NCBI RefSeq assembly: GCF_900105725.1
Contig: NZ_FNLM01000034.1
Coordinates: forward strand, 248,001 to 312,000
Reading direction: 5' to 3'
Length of the DNA: 64,000 nucleotides
Origin: Gordonia westfalica
GTDB taxonomy: Bacteria; Actinomycetota; Actinomycetes; Mycobacteriales; Mycobacteriaceae
Shown here: piece by piece, positions 17,429-27,552 of the stretch
Position numbering within the stretch: the first letter of the stretch is position 1
Layout: the number at the start of each line of letters is the position of its first letter
Position numbers and translations under genes: made by a program
Notes under the pieces: model-generated
What the model was told of the DNA's origin: nothing
Seen by the model: only the letters and a program-made list of their open reading frames with translations
The model's database searches: none

Positions 17429-17871
17429 ATGACAGACAACGAGTCACACAGACAGCGATCGGGGCTGTTGCGAGGGTCAGCGTTGCTGCTGACCGCGTTG
17501 ACCGCCCTACTTGCCTTCGCCGGTGCGATCGGCCTCGTCGGCGGCGGTACCGACTTCGGTGAGACCGTCAATTCCCGCCTACCACTGGATAGTCCGGTCT
17601 TGGCAGGCGTCGCGTTGGCGGTGTTCGTCGGAGTGCCGATGGCCGTTGCGGCCTGGTTGCTCTATCGCAGATCCGATGACGACGCGGTGTGGGTGTCGGT
17701 GGTGGCGGGGGATGGCTCATCGGATGGATCGTCGTCCAACTGCTCGTTATCCGCACGTTCAGCTTCATGCAGGCAGCGTGCGTCGGCGTAGGCATCGTGC
17801 TGATAGCGCTGGGAGGTGCGATTCGATTCCGGATCAGCACGAACCCGCAGTCCCGGCGGGCCGAGGTATGA
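17429..17871 (+). pseudogene. Small four-helix membrane protein with a frameshift
   Basis: ATG 17429 begins MTDNESHRQRSGLLRGSALL, with helices near residues 17-37 and 55-78 ending in AWLLYRRSDDDAVWVSVVAG. A G run at about 17706 lacks one base; corrected, the protein continues GWLIGWIVVQLLVIRTFSF and a fourth helix to the stop at 17871, about 147 residues. It resembles uncharacterised actinobacterial integral membrane proteins. A DosR-like box lies upstream, and its stop overlaps an ATG that opens a short frame of unclear meaning. Confidence 0.6.
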
Positions 17872-18000
17872 CCCACTCCGGAACGCGAATAATGCTGCAC
17901 AACAGAGTGATTGATGAAGACATGTCAGTGCGAGACCCCCACGACAACCCACTCCTGACCCACCGGACCGAGACCACGGTCGTCGAACTCGAGTCCGCCG

Positions 18001-18081
18001 CTCGGCTGGCTTCCGCCGACCGCGGGAGCGCTCCTCCAGGAGGCGATCGATGTCGTGGTCATCCTGAACGCACTGCGCGCG
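18001..18081 (+). pseudogene. P-type metal ATPase C-terminal remnant
   Basis: In frame with the hemerythrin gene, about 27 codons read GWLPPTAGALLQEAIDVVV then ILNALRAL. This is the typical end of actinobacterial P1B ATPases (last helix plus NALRAL). No ATPase body exists upstream: 17872-18000 encodes nothing ATPase-like. It is the scar of a large deletion, leaving the tail fused to the hemerythrin domain. Confidence 0.65.
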
Positions 18082-18606
18082 CTGTCCGCTCCGCGTGCGG
18101 CGGTACGGATCGACCGATCCACCGACGCCTTGTTGCACCGCTTCTCCAGCGAACACGACGCCCTACGGGCGAAACTCACGGTGCTGGCCGACGCCGCCGC
18201 GGACCTCGCGCGCCGGGACCAGCTGTCACCGGACACCGAATCACTGGCGCGACTGCGCGAGGCGGACGACTTGTTGGAATCGACGATCCTGCCCCACGAG
18301 CACGCCGAAGAGGCCCTCCTCTATCCTGTTCTCGCAAAACCGCTGGGGAGCGGTGAAGCAACGGCGACGATGAGCCGCATGCATGCCGAGATCGATCGCC
18401 TGGCGCGCCGGGTACATGCCCACCGGCTGCGCGCAGATCGGTTCGGGCACATCACCTCCGACCAGCAGCTGGATGTGATCGCCACTCTCTACGGCCTCTA
18501 CGCGATGCTGCGTCTCCACTTCTCCCAGGAGCAGCAGAGCTACTTCGCTCTCGCGTCTCCGGACGCGTCACCGGGAGTCCGAGACAAGTCAGGCCAGGAT
18601 CGGTAG
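18055..18606 (+). CDS. Hemerythrin-like (HHE) domain protein
   Basis: 183 residues from GTG 18055, although the frame is open further up into an ATPase remnant. The helical bundle carries the HHE-type ligands: FSSEHDAL, then ILPHEHAEEALLYP, then SRMHAEIDRL and LRLHFSQEQQSYF. Such domains bind a di-iron centre and sense or handle O2, NO or redox stress. Related ATPases in this group can carry a C-terminal hemerythrin domain, so this may be the orphaned sensor of a deleted pump. It has no good Shine-Dalgarno, so expression is doubtful. Confidence 0.75.
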   Translation: MVILNALRALSAPRAAVRIDRSTDALLHRFSSEHDALRAKLTVLADAAADLARRDQLSPDTESLARLREADDLLESTILPHEHAEEALLYPVLAKPLGSGEATATMSRMHAEIDRLARRVHAHRLRADRFGHITSDQQLDVIATLYGLYAMLRLHFSQEQQSYFALASPDASPGVRDKSGQDR

Positions 18607-18651
18607 ATCTGACTCTTCTCGGACCGCGGTTCCCGGGCGTCCGAGGTCGGA

Positions 18652-19538
18652 TCAGGGCTTGCGGTGCACCACCATCACCGGACACGGAGCCACCTCCAGG
18701 ACGGCCCGGCTGGTCGATCCCAGGAGCAGACCGCGGAACCCACCGCGACCGCGTGTCCCCACGACGACCAGTTGCGCCGACTGCGCTGCATCCACGATCT
18801 CCTCTGCCGGAGAGGCGATCCCGACCCGCCGCTCGACCTTGACGTCCGGGAAGTCCTCCGGGTAGCCGGCCAGCTGTTCACCCAGCAGTTCTTCGGCGTC
18901 GTCTTCGAACTGTCGGAGGATCTTCTGGTCGGCGCCATAGAACGCCGCTCCGGAAGAGCCTCCATACGCGTACACCCCGAGCAGAGACGTACCCAGCAGG
19001 TCGGCTTGACGGAACGCGTGGCCGATCGCAGCCGTGGACGTGGGCGACCCGTCGACACCGACGACCACGGGTCCGGTCGTCGGTGCCGGGCCGCCCACGA
19101 CCACCACCGGGCACTCGGCGTGCGATGTGGTGTCGTTGCTGACCGAACCGACCAGCAGTCCACGGACGCCACCGAGTCCTCGCCTGCCGAGGACGATCAT
19201 GTGGGCCCAGACAGACGCGTGGCGGAGCGCCAGGGTGGCGGACCCACTCACGACCTTGCCGGCCACGTCCAGGTCCGGGGCGACGTCGGCTGCGACCTGA
19301 GTAGCGGCTTCGATGGCGCGCGCCGCTCCGGCATGCATGGCCTCGACAACCGCGGGGGACGTCATCATCGCTGTCGGCGCGTACGCGCCCGGCACGATCC
19401 CGGCCGCGGAGATCACCCGTAGATCTCGCTTCTCCCGAACGGCCGCGCCCGCCGCCCATCGAACCGCCATCAGGGCACTGTCCGACCGTCCACGCCGACG
19501 ACGATCGGTGCCGTCGCATCGGAAGCTGACTCAGTCAT
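18652..19538 (-). pseudogene. Tandem-domain universal stress protein with a frameshift
   Basis: ATG 19538 opens TAPIVVGVDG. One base is missing at about 19483, after which the frame resumes with SDSALMAVRWAAGAA and runs intact. The first UspA domain has the ATP loop GRRGLGGVRGLLVGSVSN. The second starts VVVGVDGSPTSTAAI and ends GTRGRGGFRGLLLGSTS. Both GxxGxxG(9)G(S/T) loops are complete, so this is an ATP-binding Usp like Rv2623. Corrected length is about 295 residues. It probably works in dormancy or hypoxia survival together with its GNAT and hemerythrin neighbours. Confidence 0.8.
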
Positions 19539-19797
19539 GGTCGTCTCCAGGATTGCACCCGGCGAGGTCACGATGTCACCGCGGCGGGCTGGGCATCGTC
19601 GATGAGCCTGCGGCTGCAGTAGCCCATCGGCATCACCATCGTGACCCGGGCAGGGCGAACGGGCCGGAGTAGAAAGTCACCGATAGCGCGGCAAAAGCCC
19701 TTACCGTACTGATCTGAGGCATGGTCGAGGTGTGAACCCAGTCTGGGGTCAAACCCGGTTGCAGGATGAAAAGCTCTGTCCCGTAGTCTTTTCACCC

Positions 19798-20388
19798 GTG
19801 AATCCAGTCGTTTCCAGTGCTTTCGTGACCGATCCCACTGCCCGCATCTGTGTGTGGTGCTCGTCCAGCGAGGACATTGCGGAGCTCCGCGGCGAGCCGC
19901 GGTGCGGGCGCTGCCGCACCGCAGAACAGACCATCGCCGCGGCCCGGGAGTTCGTCGGTTTGTATGGTCTGCGACCCCTGGGTGGGTCGTTGGCATCCGA
20001 CGACGAGGAAGAACATGAACACCGGGTCGCCGCTCGCGAAGCGCGGGCGATACTGAACCAGACCAGGTCGGAGACACCTCCGCGTGCCAAGTCCCGGTCC
20101 GGGCAACGCACCGCGTCCACTGCCACGAAGACAAGCGCAAAGGTGGCCGCCGTCAAGCCTCAGAACGACAAGTCGGGGGTCACCCGACCCGACCGCGCCG
20201 AGCTCGCGATCCGGGCCCAGAACCTGCTGACGCAGCTCGCCGAGATCGAGGAACGCCTGGCGGTCGCGCAGCAGGACTCCGGCTTGAGCGGCAAGGCCAA
20301 GGTGTCCGACTTGACCGCGAAACGCGATTCCGTGTTGCGTACGCTCGCCGCGCTGGCGAAGGCCAATCGGGCGCTGGAGCCGGCCTGA
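19798..20388 (+). CDS. Hypothetical protein with zinc-ribbon-like Cys pairs
   Basis: 196 residues from GTG 19798. It has two Cys pairs near the N-terminus, CVWC and CGRC, separated by a charged linker, as in small zinc ribbons. Then come an acidic patch (DDEEEHEH), a low-complexity Lys/Ser/Thr stretch and a C-terminal coiled coil (LAIRAQNLLTQLAEIEERLA). The start is uncertain because the frame is open to 19732. No named family was recognised. It could be a nucleic-acid-associated scaffold, but this is only a guess. Confidence 0.65.
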   Translation: MNPVVSSAFVTDPTARICVWCSSSEDIAELRGEPRCGRCRTAEQTIAAAREFVGLYGLRPLGGSLASDDEEEHEHRVAAREARAILNQTRSETPPRAKSRSGQRTASTATKTSAKVAAVKPQNDKSGVTRPDRAELAIRAQNLLTQLAEIEERLAVAQQDSGLSGKAKVSDLTAKRDSVLRTLAALAKANRALEPA

Positions 20389-20514
20389 CTTGCGCAGGCC
20401 GGGGCCGCCGCAATGCGAAGGACACTGATCGGCGACCAGGTCAACCCTTGGTCAGGTCGTGTTAGTCTCATCAACATCATCAGTAACATGAGCACCACGA
20501 TCTGGAGCGTCTGA

Positions 20515-21408
20515 ATGCCTTTGCCGTCCGGCCGTAGCCGGCGCCGACGCCTCGGCATCCGGACCGTTCTGACCGCGGCGGCCACCGCCGTCGCTCTCGT
20601 TGGCGGACTCGCCCACGGAGGCGGGGCCCAGGCAGCGAGCGGATACCCGTACGTGAATCTCGGTGACAGCTACAGCGCAGGCGCATCGGTTTTCCCGCAG
20701 GCGACGAGTGCGGCGATGTTCTGCTCGAACTCGATGGTCAACTACTCCCACCTCGTCGCGAAGCGACGCGGAACCCGGGTCTCCGACGTCAGTTGTTCGG
20801 GCGCGTCGACCGAGGATCTGACCCGGTCGCAGCACTTGTGGCAGGGACCGCAGATCACCGCGGTGGGACCGGCCACGCGCTTGATCACCCTGACGATCGG
20901 CGCGAACAACAACGGACTCTTCGGCTACGCGACCTCGGCCTGCCAGCAGGCCTGGCTGTCGGCGCCGTTTTCGGCCACGCCGTGCCGCGACAGGTTCGGC
21001 ACCTCGTTCGTCGACAAGATCAACTCCTCGACATACCCCGACCTCGTGAACGCGTTGCGCAGCATCAACCGCGCCGCGCCGCGCGCCCGCGTCCTCCTCG
21101 TGGGGTATCCGCAGATCTTCCCGGCCGAGGGCACTGCGCTCTGCTCGGCGGCTCTGCTCACGACGCCCGGTGACACCGAGTACCTACACCGGGCCTTCGC
21201 CGCCCTCAATGCCGCCATGCGCCGCGCCGCCGCAGCCACAGACGCAACCTTTGTCGACATGACCAAGGTCTCCGCGGGCCACGACGCCTGCGCGGGCGAT
21301 CGGCGATGGGTCGAGCCGACGTTGGGTGCGGTCAGCTTCCCGGCGATGCACGCCAATGCACTTGGTCAGCAGGCGATGGCCGATCAGGTCGTGGCCGCAC
21401 TGCGCTGA
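20515..21408 (+). CDS. Secreted SGNH/GDSL-family esterase or lipase
   Basis: 297 residues. A signal peptide with RSRRRRLGIR and a hydrophobic core ends near AQA (residue 40). Block I is NLGDSYSAG (nucleophile S52), the Gly and Asn blocks follow (SCSGAST, then GANNNG), and FPAMHANALG near the C-terminus holds the catalytic His. Three or more Cys pairs suggest disulfides, as in the Streptomyces and mycobacterial SGNH family. It probably cleaves acyl esters outside the cell. It is transcribed alone, converging on the ABC transporter. Confidence 0.88.
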   Translation: MPLPSGRSRRRRLGIRTVLTAAATAVALVGGLAHGGGAQAASGYPYVNLGDSYSAGASVFPQATSAAMFCSNSMVNYSHLVAKRRGTRVSDVSCSGASTEDLTRSQHLWQGPQITAVGPATRLITLTIGANNNGLFGYATSACQQAWLSAPFSATPCRDRFGTSFVDKINSSTYPDLVNALRSINRAAPRARVLLVGYPQIFPAEGTALCSAALLTTPGDTEYLHRAFAALNAAMRRAAAATDATFVDMTKVSAGHDACAGDRRWVEPTLGAVSFPAMHANALGQQAMADQVVAALR

Positions 21409-21479
21409 GGGACCGCTTCGCTAACCTGCTTGTCCAGTGCGCCGATCGGCGACTGTCGTGCCGCGCGAACGAATTGCCA

Positions 21480-22205
21480 TCACGACGACGCGAACGCCTC
21501 CCCCATGTACGCGTTCTCGATCACGTCGGGCGTCGCGGCCAGCTCCGACGCGTTGCCCTGCAGCACCTGATTTCCGTGCCGCATGACCATCGCGGTGTCC
21601 GCGACACCGAGTGCGAGTTGCACGTGTTGTTACACGAGAATCACTGCGGTGCCGGTGTTGTCGGCGACGGCGCGGACGATCGGCAGCAGGCGTTCGACGA
21701 TGACCGGCGCCAGGCCCATGCTGAGTTCGTCGATCAGCAGGACCTCGGGGTGCTGCACGAGAGCCCGTCCGATCGCGAGAATCTGCTGTTCGCCTCCGGA
21801 GAGTGCACCGGCGGGCACCTTGAGCCGGTCGGCGAGCTGGGGGAAGGTCTCCACGATGGTGTCCCGTTCCGTCGGCCAGGAACGCCGAGACCTGACCGAG
21901 AGCCGCAGGTTCTCCTCGACGGTGAGCGAGGTGAACAACGATCGGTCGTCGGGAACCAACACCAGCCCGGCCTTCGCCGCACTCCGTGCGTGTCCGGACT
22001 TCACCGTGTGACCTTCGATGGACACCTCGCCGGCCAGGCTCGGGAGCAACCCGGCCAGTGTCATCAGTACCGTCGTCTTGCCCGCCCCGTTGGGGCCGAG
22101 AAGTGCCAGCACCTCCCCCGCGGCGAGCTCGAGATCGAATCCTCGAACGCACGGGCGACCGGTGTATCCGGCATCCACGCCGGTGCAGGTGAGTACGTGG
22201 CTCAT
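21480..22205 (-). pseudogene. LivF-type ABC ATPase with an in-frame stop
   Basis: This branched-chain amino-acid ABC ATPase has Walker A GPNGAGKTT, signature LSGGEQQILAIGRAL and Walker B LLIDELSMGL. At 21630-21632 a TAA stands where the family has Glu of the EQH switch region (AVILV*QHVQLAL). The same frame continues to a natural end at 21480 (GNASELAATPDVIENAYMGE), giving the normal length of 241 residues. One G-to-T change explains it. Its start overlaps the preceding gene's stop by 4 nt. A truncated product would lack the switch His. Confidence 0.75.
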
Positions 22206-24671
22206 GCCTTCAGCTCCTCGTCGGTATGGGTGGCGCCGAGGTAGGCGCTCGTGACAGCGGGATTGCTGCGGATCTCGTCGGGGGTTCCGATGGCGATCAC
22301 CTTGCCGAGGTCGAGGACGACGATCCGATCACACACTGCGAGAACCAGTTCCATGTCGTGGTCGATCATCACGACGGTCACCCCCGCATCGCGGATCGCG
22401 CGGAGGCGGTGTCCGAGCCACAGGCTCTCGGTGCTGTCGAGTCCGGCGGCGGGTTCGTCGAGCAGGACCACCCGGGGGCGTCCGGCGAGTGCCCGGGCGA
22501 CGGAGACGAGTTGTCGCTGCCCCTGGGAGAGTTCCTTCACCTGGCGATCGACCACCGGGGTGAGGTGCCACAGCTCGAAGAGGCGGTCCAGGTCATCGTC
22601 CCCTAGCGTCGCGGTGTTCGGGCGATGCCGGGCGGCGGTGGTTCCGACCGCGACGTTCTCACGGACCGACAGGTCGTCGTACAGTTCGATCCCCTGGAAC
22701 GTGCGACCCAGGCCGTGGCGGCTGCGCTGATAGGGGCGCTGCCCGTCGAGGCTGTCGCCCTCCAGGGTCACACTGCCGGTCGCGTCGGCGAACCCGCTGA
22801 TGGCGTCGATGAACGTGGTCTTTCCGGCACCGTTGGGACCGATCAGGCCGATGATCTCCACGTCCCGCACGTCGAACGACACATCGTCGACGGCGGTGAC
22901 GCCGCCGTACCGGACGCCGATTCCCTTGGACGACAGGATGACTTCCCCAGGCGCGCTAGGCCCCTCGGCGTTCTTGGTGTCGGCCTCGGACGAGATGGTG
23001 AGGTCGAGTTCGGCCTCGGTGTCCCGCTGGCCGGAGATCCTGGCGCGCAACCAGTTCGCCGCCTTGTGGACCTCGGAGGTGATGCCCTCGGGGTTGGCGA
23101 TGATATGACCAGGAGGACGCCGGTGATGACGTGGTAAGAGGTGCCCAGGTTGACCGCGCGGTCGAGCAGCACGAACAGGATGCCGCCGGCCCCCATGATG
23201 CCCGCGAGGACGCCGCCGGAGACGCAGGTGACGCCGGCCAGGTACACCAGCGCGAACATGCCGATTCCGGCGATGGCGGCATACGATCCTGGACGACCGC
23301 CCCGTCGATCCCGCCGTTGAACTCGTTGTTGCGGAACCAGAATGCCTCCAGGAACACCGCGAGACTGAGCGTCACGACCGCGACCGGCAAGCCCCGGATC
23401 CGCAGTGCCGGGAGTCCGACGACGACACCCACCACCGTTGCCACCAGAGCCGCCGACACCGGCGCGATCGGGAACGGAACGCCCCAATCGGTGGTCAGGC
23501 GCGACATCGTGTACGCGGCGACTCCCGCAAGGGTCAACTGCGCCAATGAGATCTGGCCGGCGAACCCGGTGACCACCACTTGTGACAGGGCGATGATCGC
23601 CACCGTGAAGGTGACGATGACCGCGCCTCGGATACTGCCCTCGGTGAAGATCAGGAACCCGAGGGCGACCACGATACCGACGATGGTGGGGATCAACAGG
23701 TTTCGTGGTCGTGGTGCGGCGCCCAGAGTGTTCTGGATGATGGCACCACGGGTCGGCAGGGGTTTGCCGCGCACCACCAGGAAGATCAGGATCATCGCCA
23801 GGGGTATGAGCTCGGCCATCCCGGACTGTGGCATCCAGCTGACCGTCGCCTGCAGGTGTGTCATCTCCGATTGCACCACGCCGATGCCCAGACCGGCGGC
23901 CACCGCGGGTCCGATCGCACTGAAGTTGCCGACCAGCGCAGCGGCAAGGGCCGGCACGATGAACAGCGTGTAGGACACCGGGATCAGCGGCACGATCGGG
24001 GCGACGAGGATGCCCGACAGCCCCGCGATCATCGTCGACAACGCCCAGTTGGCGTAGGCGATACGTTCGGGTGACAACCCCGCGACGATCGCCCCCTTCT
24101 CCGACTCCGCGGCCGCTCGGGTCGCCAAACCGAATCGGGTCAGACGGAAGGCCAGGATCAACAGCACCGTCAGGACGACGACCAGCGCCGCGATCCACAC
24201 CCGATCCGCGGGAACGCGGATGTCCCCGATCTCGATGATGTCGGTGGGCAGGATCGCATCCACCGACACCGGGCTGGTGCCCACCCGGGAAGCAAGCAGA
24301 GCCTGGATCACCAGCATGACGGCGATCGAGGCGACTGCCTTGGCCGTGGCCGGTGCAGTCCTCAGCATCCGGAACACGCAGAGGTACAGAAGAGCGCCCA
24401 ACCCGGCGGCGATCAGTAGGGCGATCACCATGGCGGGTGCCAATCCCAGGGGTCCCCCGAGATCAATTGTCTTGGGGAACCCCGTGATCGGGATGAGAAG
24501 CTCGCCGTCGCGTAGGTACACGTAGGTGTACGCGATGTACAGCGCGATGGCCCCGGTGGCGAAGTTCACCACACCCGAACTCCGGTAGGTCATGACCAGG
24601 GCGAGCGCCAATGCTGCGTAGACAGCGCCGTTGCCGAGCCCTAGGAGCAAGAACTGAATATCTTGGGTCAT
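22202..24671 (-). pseudogene. LivH-LivM-LivG fused permease and ATPase, with two frameshifts
   Basis: From ATG 24671 the LivH permease comes first (MTQDIQFLLLGLGNGAVYAA), followed by the LivM permease (about residue 300 on: GFAGQISLAQLTLAGVAAYT). One base is missing at about 23287 (after GAVVQD) and one at about 23107 (after GVLLVI). The last frame carries a LivG ATPase: GPNGAGKTTFIDAISGF, LSQGQRQLVSVARAL, VVLLDEPAAGLD. Corrected, it is one chain of about 823 residues. Three-part fusions annotated as permease/ATP-binding protein exist in actinobacteria. It would import branched-chain or related amino acids or amides. Confidence 0.78.
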
Positions 24672-24718
24672 CTACCGACTTCCGGTCATTGGGCGGGTGT
24701 GGTGAACGTTCGCCGGAT

Positions 24719-25607
24719 TCAGACGAGCTCGGGGTCGACGAGCTCGCCGTCCTTGAAGGTGACGATGATGCCTCCGCTGCCGCACACCGACGGCATGCCC
24801 GGCATCGCCTTGCCGTCGCAGGTGAAGGTCAGCCCGTAGCCGGCGGGGAGCGGAACATCCGGTGGCGCTCTTGATCGCCGCGGTCAGGGCGGCGGGTGAG
24901 GTGTCGGTCCCCTGAACCGCCTCGGTTGCGCGGACCAGACCGAGCGTGCCCTGGTAGCCGATGATCGCGAAGCCCTCGATGTCGGTGTCGGGCGCGTACT
25001 TGGCCATGATCGCCTTGTAGAGCTGGGTCTCCGGGTCATCGGAGTTGATGACCGACGCGGTCGAGACCTTCGTGTCGTTGAGGTTCTCGGCACCGACCGC
25101 CTCGACGACCGCCGGATCCGAACACGGCTGGATGGTCATCTTCTCGGCGGTCGTCGAGACCGTGCCGAGGGCCTTGAACACCGACGTGCAAAGGGTGGAT
25201 TCACCGATGACCACGACACCGTCGGGGTTGTCTGCCAGACCGGCACTCACCTGCGGTGTGGCGTCTGGGGTGCCCGGCGGGATCGGCACGACCTTGAGGT
25301 TGACCCCCGCGGCCTGGAAGGCGGGTGCGCCCATCGCCTGGACACCGGCGGTCGCTGCCGGGACGTCGATCACATAGGCGGTCACGTTCTTCATGCCCTG
25401 CTGGGCGGAGTACTTCGCCATCGAGGTCATGGCGCCCGGCAGACCGGCCGTCCACATGAAGGCGCCCGGAGTGGTCAGCTCCGACGATGCCTGACCGGCT
25501 GCCGACACGTAGGGGATCCCGGCCCCGGTGACGATCGGGACCATCGAATTGCGAACCCTCCGGTGCGGCGACGCTCTCCGACGCGGAGCCGTCACTGCTG
25601 TCGTCAC
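24719..25607 (-). pseudogene. LivJ-type substrate-binding lipoprotein with internal deletion and frameshift
   Basis: The core reads NSMVPIVTGAGIPYVSAAGQ through GYQGTLGLVRATEAVQG, a type I periplasmic-binding fold. The N-terminus is abnormal: a short acidic Ser/Asp-rich linker like those after a lipobox (CSSDDSSDGSASES) joins the core directly, so about 90 residues of lobe 1 are missing. At about 24862 the frame changes and the true tail (PLPAGYGLTFTCDGKAMPGM) ends at 24719. It lies 47 nt upstream of the permease fusion and would be its binding partner. Not functional as read. Confidence 0.65.
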
Positions 25608-25659
25608 TGCTACACCAGTGGTTTCGCCGCCAATCCGCCGGACGGGCGGGGGACCTGCT

Positions 25660-25893
25660 CTAGTCCGGGCTGCGGAGCAGGTGCATCCGGCTGGTCATCC
25701 GGAAGGCGTCCGGCCGGTGTGACGCCGCATCGAGGAACTCCCGCATTGCATGCGGTGAAACGAAGGTGACGCGGACGTCGGACTCGACGAGTATGTCGAT
25801 GAAGTTGATGAAGCGTTGCTGCGCTTCGGGATTGGTGCGATCGTCCCGGCGGTGTCGAAGACGTCGAAGTTCCGCCTGATCAGTTGCTGCTGG
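25660..25893 (-). pseudogene. ZapE/AFG1-like ATPase, C-terminal remnant
   Basis: About 75 codons. One frame reads QQLIRRNFDVFDTAG; after one missing base (about 25848) the next reads DDRTNPEAQQRFINFIDIL, VRVTFVSPHAMREFL and PDAFRMTSRMHLLRS. The pattern (EARRFI.LVD..., V.S..., F.F.R..SRL) resembles the C-terminus of ZapE/AFG1 P-loop ATPases. The nucleotide-binding part is absent. It is squeezed between the broken binding protein and a secreted protein. Confidence 0.45.
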
Positions 25894-25896
25894 TGA

Positions 25897-26415
25897 TCAC
25901 GACGCGGTGTACTCGCCGGTGCAGTCATCGTAGGAAGTGGCGTTCCCGGCGACATTGGAGACGCTGGCGACGACGGTGATCCGCCCCTTTCCGACGACCT
26001 GGACCGGCGGAGTGATCTCGGTTCGACCGGCGCTGATCTGCGCTTCGGTCCTCGAGTCGTACCCACCACCGGACAACCCGGTGTCCAGGTTTGCCCACGT
26101 GACGGCGGCGGCCTGGGTGTACGGCGAGACCGTGACGGATTGGGTTCGGAAGACGTACTTCGTCTTGCCCTCCCCGGCGGAAGCGACGCTCACCTCGACG
26201 GACTCCGTCCGCGTGGGGCCACCGGGCTGCGCGAAGGTGAAGTCGCACAGCTTGGCCTCCCCGGCCGGCGGCGTGTCCGGAAAGAGGGAGCCGAAGTCGA
26301 GGTCCGGGAGAAGTGGAATCGACGGCGGCGCCGCGCTCGCGAACACGGGCAGCGTGGCTGCCGCGAGTACTCCCGCGGCCGTCATTGCGATTCTGCTGGT
26401 CAGCTTCGATGTCAT
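25897..26415 (-). CDS. Secreted protein of unknown function
   Basis: 172 residues from ATG 26415. A signal peptide (SRIAMTAAGVLAAATLP) ends near ASA. The mature part begins with a Pro-rich spacer, then a beta-rich domain with two Cys (KLCDFTF and DDCTGEY) likely to form a disulfide. No known domain was recognised; the size and beta content resemble small exported proteins common in Gordonia and Rhodococcus. The frame is open to 26529, but that extension has no signal peptide. Confidence 0.7.
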   Translation of the reverse strand: MTSKLTSRIAMTAAGVLAAATLPVFASAAPPSIPLLPDLDFGSLFPDTPPAGEAKLCDFTFAQPGGPTRTESVEVSVASAGEGKTKYVFRTQSVTVSPYTQAAAVTWANLDTGLSGGGYDSRTEAQISAGRTEITPPVQVVGKGRITVVASVSNVAGNATSYDDCTGEYTAS

Positions 26416-26591
26416 CAGATTCCCCAACCCGACTCGACGTTCGATCTGTCCGCAGACTACGCCGCACTCGGCCGAAGATTCTTCACAATAGGAAACTTTC
26501 GCCGTGGGGCTCTGAAATGCCGGTTCCATGAGGATGGCTGAGCCGCCGATGTCCTCAAACGCGGCTACACATCACGCTTTTCGATAGCGGG

Positions 26592-27398
26592 TCAGAAGTC
26601 GAAACCTCCACCGAAATCGCCGAAGCCGCCGCTGTCTCCACCGAAACCGCCGTCACCGCCGAAGCCACCATCTCCACCGGAGTCGCCCCCGCCGAAGTCG
26701 TCCGCACCGCCACCGGCGTCGCCTCCGTCGATGGCGCCCATGTCCGAGCCGTCACCGACGCCGCTCTCGAAAGCGTTTGCGTCGTAGGGCACACCGGCCA
26801 TGCCGGAGAACATCGCGGAGAACAGGAACATCGACCCGACGCCCCAGGCGCCCGCCACGAGAGCCGGCCGCCACCAGGGCTCCGAATACCAACCGGCCGG
26901 GACCGGACGACCGGCGACGCGGCCACCCGGGTAGTAGTTCGGCGTCCGATCAGACGGGTTGGGTGACGCCTCGACCTGGCGTCCTTCGAAGTCGACCTTT
27001 CGATCCTCGGTGACGCGGCCCGCGCTGCGCTGACCGTCGAGTTCCGGGATGGCGGGACCGGGATCGAGGTTCATCGCGGTACGCGCCGCACGGATGTAGT
27101 AGAGGCCTTCGATGGCGGTCTGCTTGGCGAGACGTGCCTGCGCCGGTGAGTTCGCCTGCTCTATCTGCGAGCCGGCAGCGGTGTACCGCTCCCCCGCGTC
27201 GGCGAGTGCCTGCTTTGACGCCGGACCGTCGCCGACCAGCATGAAGACCTGACCACCGAGCCGTTCGATGGCCTGGCGAGCGTCGGCTTTCGCATCCTCG
27301 AGGGTGCGGGCCGCGTTCGCCCCGGAGCGCTGCTGTGCGACCACCACCACCCCGACCACAACCAGGACGATGACGGCGATCAGGATCAGTGCTTCCAT
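26592..27398 (-). CDS. Membrane-anchored protein with Gly/Asp-rich tail (DUF1542-like)
   Basis: 268 residues. One N-terminal helix (LILIAVIVLVVVGVVVV) precedes a helical domain (residues 25-110, ARTLEDAKADARQAIERLGG) similar to DUF1542 proteins. A short second hydrophobic segment (GVGSMFLFSAMFSGM) follows, and the last 55 residues are low-complexity Gly/Asp/Phe (GGDGGFGGDGGFGGDSGGF). The repeats may form a flexible secreted or cytosolic tail. Function unknown. Transcribed alone or with the YceI gene upstream. Confidence 0.7.
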   Translation of the reverse strand: MEALILIAVIVLVVVGVVVVAQQRSGANAARTLEDAKADARQAIERLGGQVFMLVGDGPASKQALADAGERYTAAGSQIEQANSPAQARLAKQTAIEGLYYIRAARTAMNLDPGPAIPELDGQRSAGRVTEDRKVDFEGRQVEASPNPSDRTPNYYPGGRVAGRPVPAGWYSEPWWRPALVAGAWGVGSMFLFSAMFSGMAGVPYDANAFESGVGDGSDMGAIDGGDAGGGADDFGGGDSGGDGGFGGDGGFGGDSGGFGDFGGGFDF

Positions 27399-27552
27399 GG
27401 TTCTCTCCAGGCTCGTGCGTGTCCGACGGACTCGTCAGGCCGGAGCGTTCGCGAGGCTGCGGTCCCGGCCGACAAATCGGGCACCTTCGAGCGTACCGAT
27501 CGTCGAGAGCTCCGGAGCTGTGCCGGGCGTGTCTACCGGCACCGATCGGTGG

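Noticed and set aside
17872..18000. Frame starting MTHSGTRIML overlapping the membrane-protein stop
   Set aside because: It runs into the ATPase/hemerythrin region in the wrong frame and has no recognisable fold; probably junction sequence.
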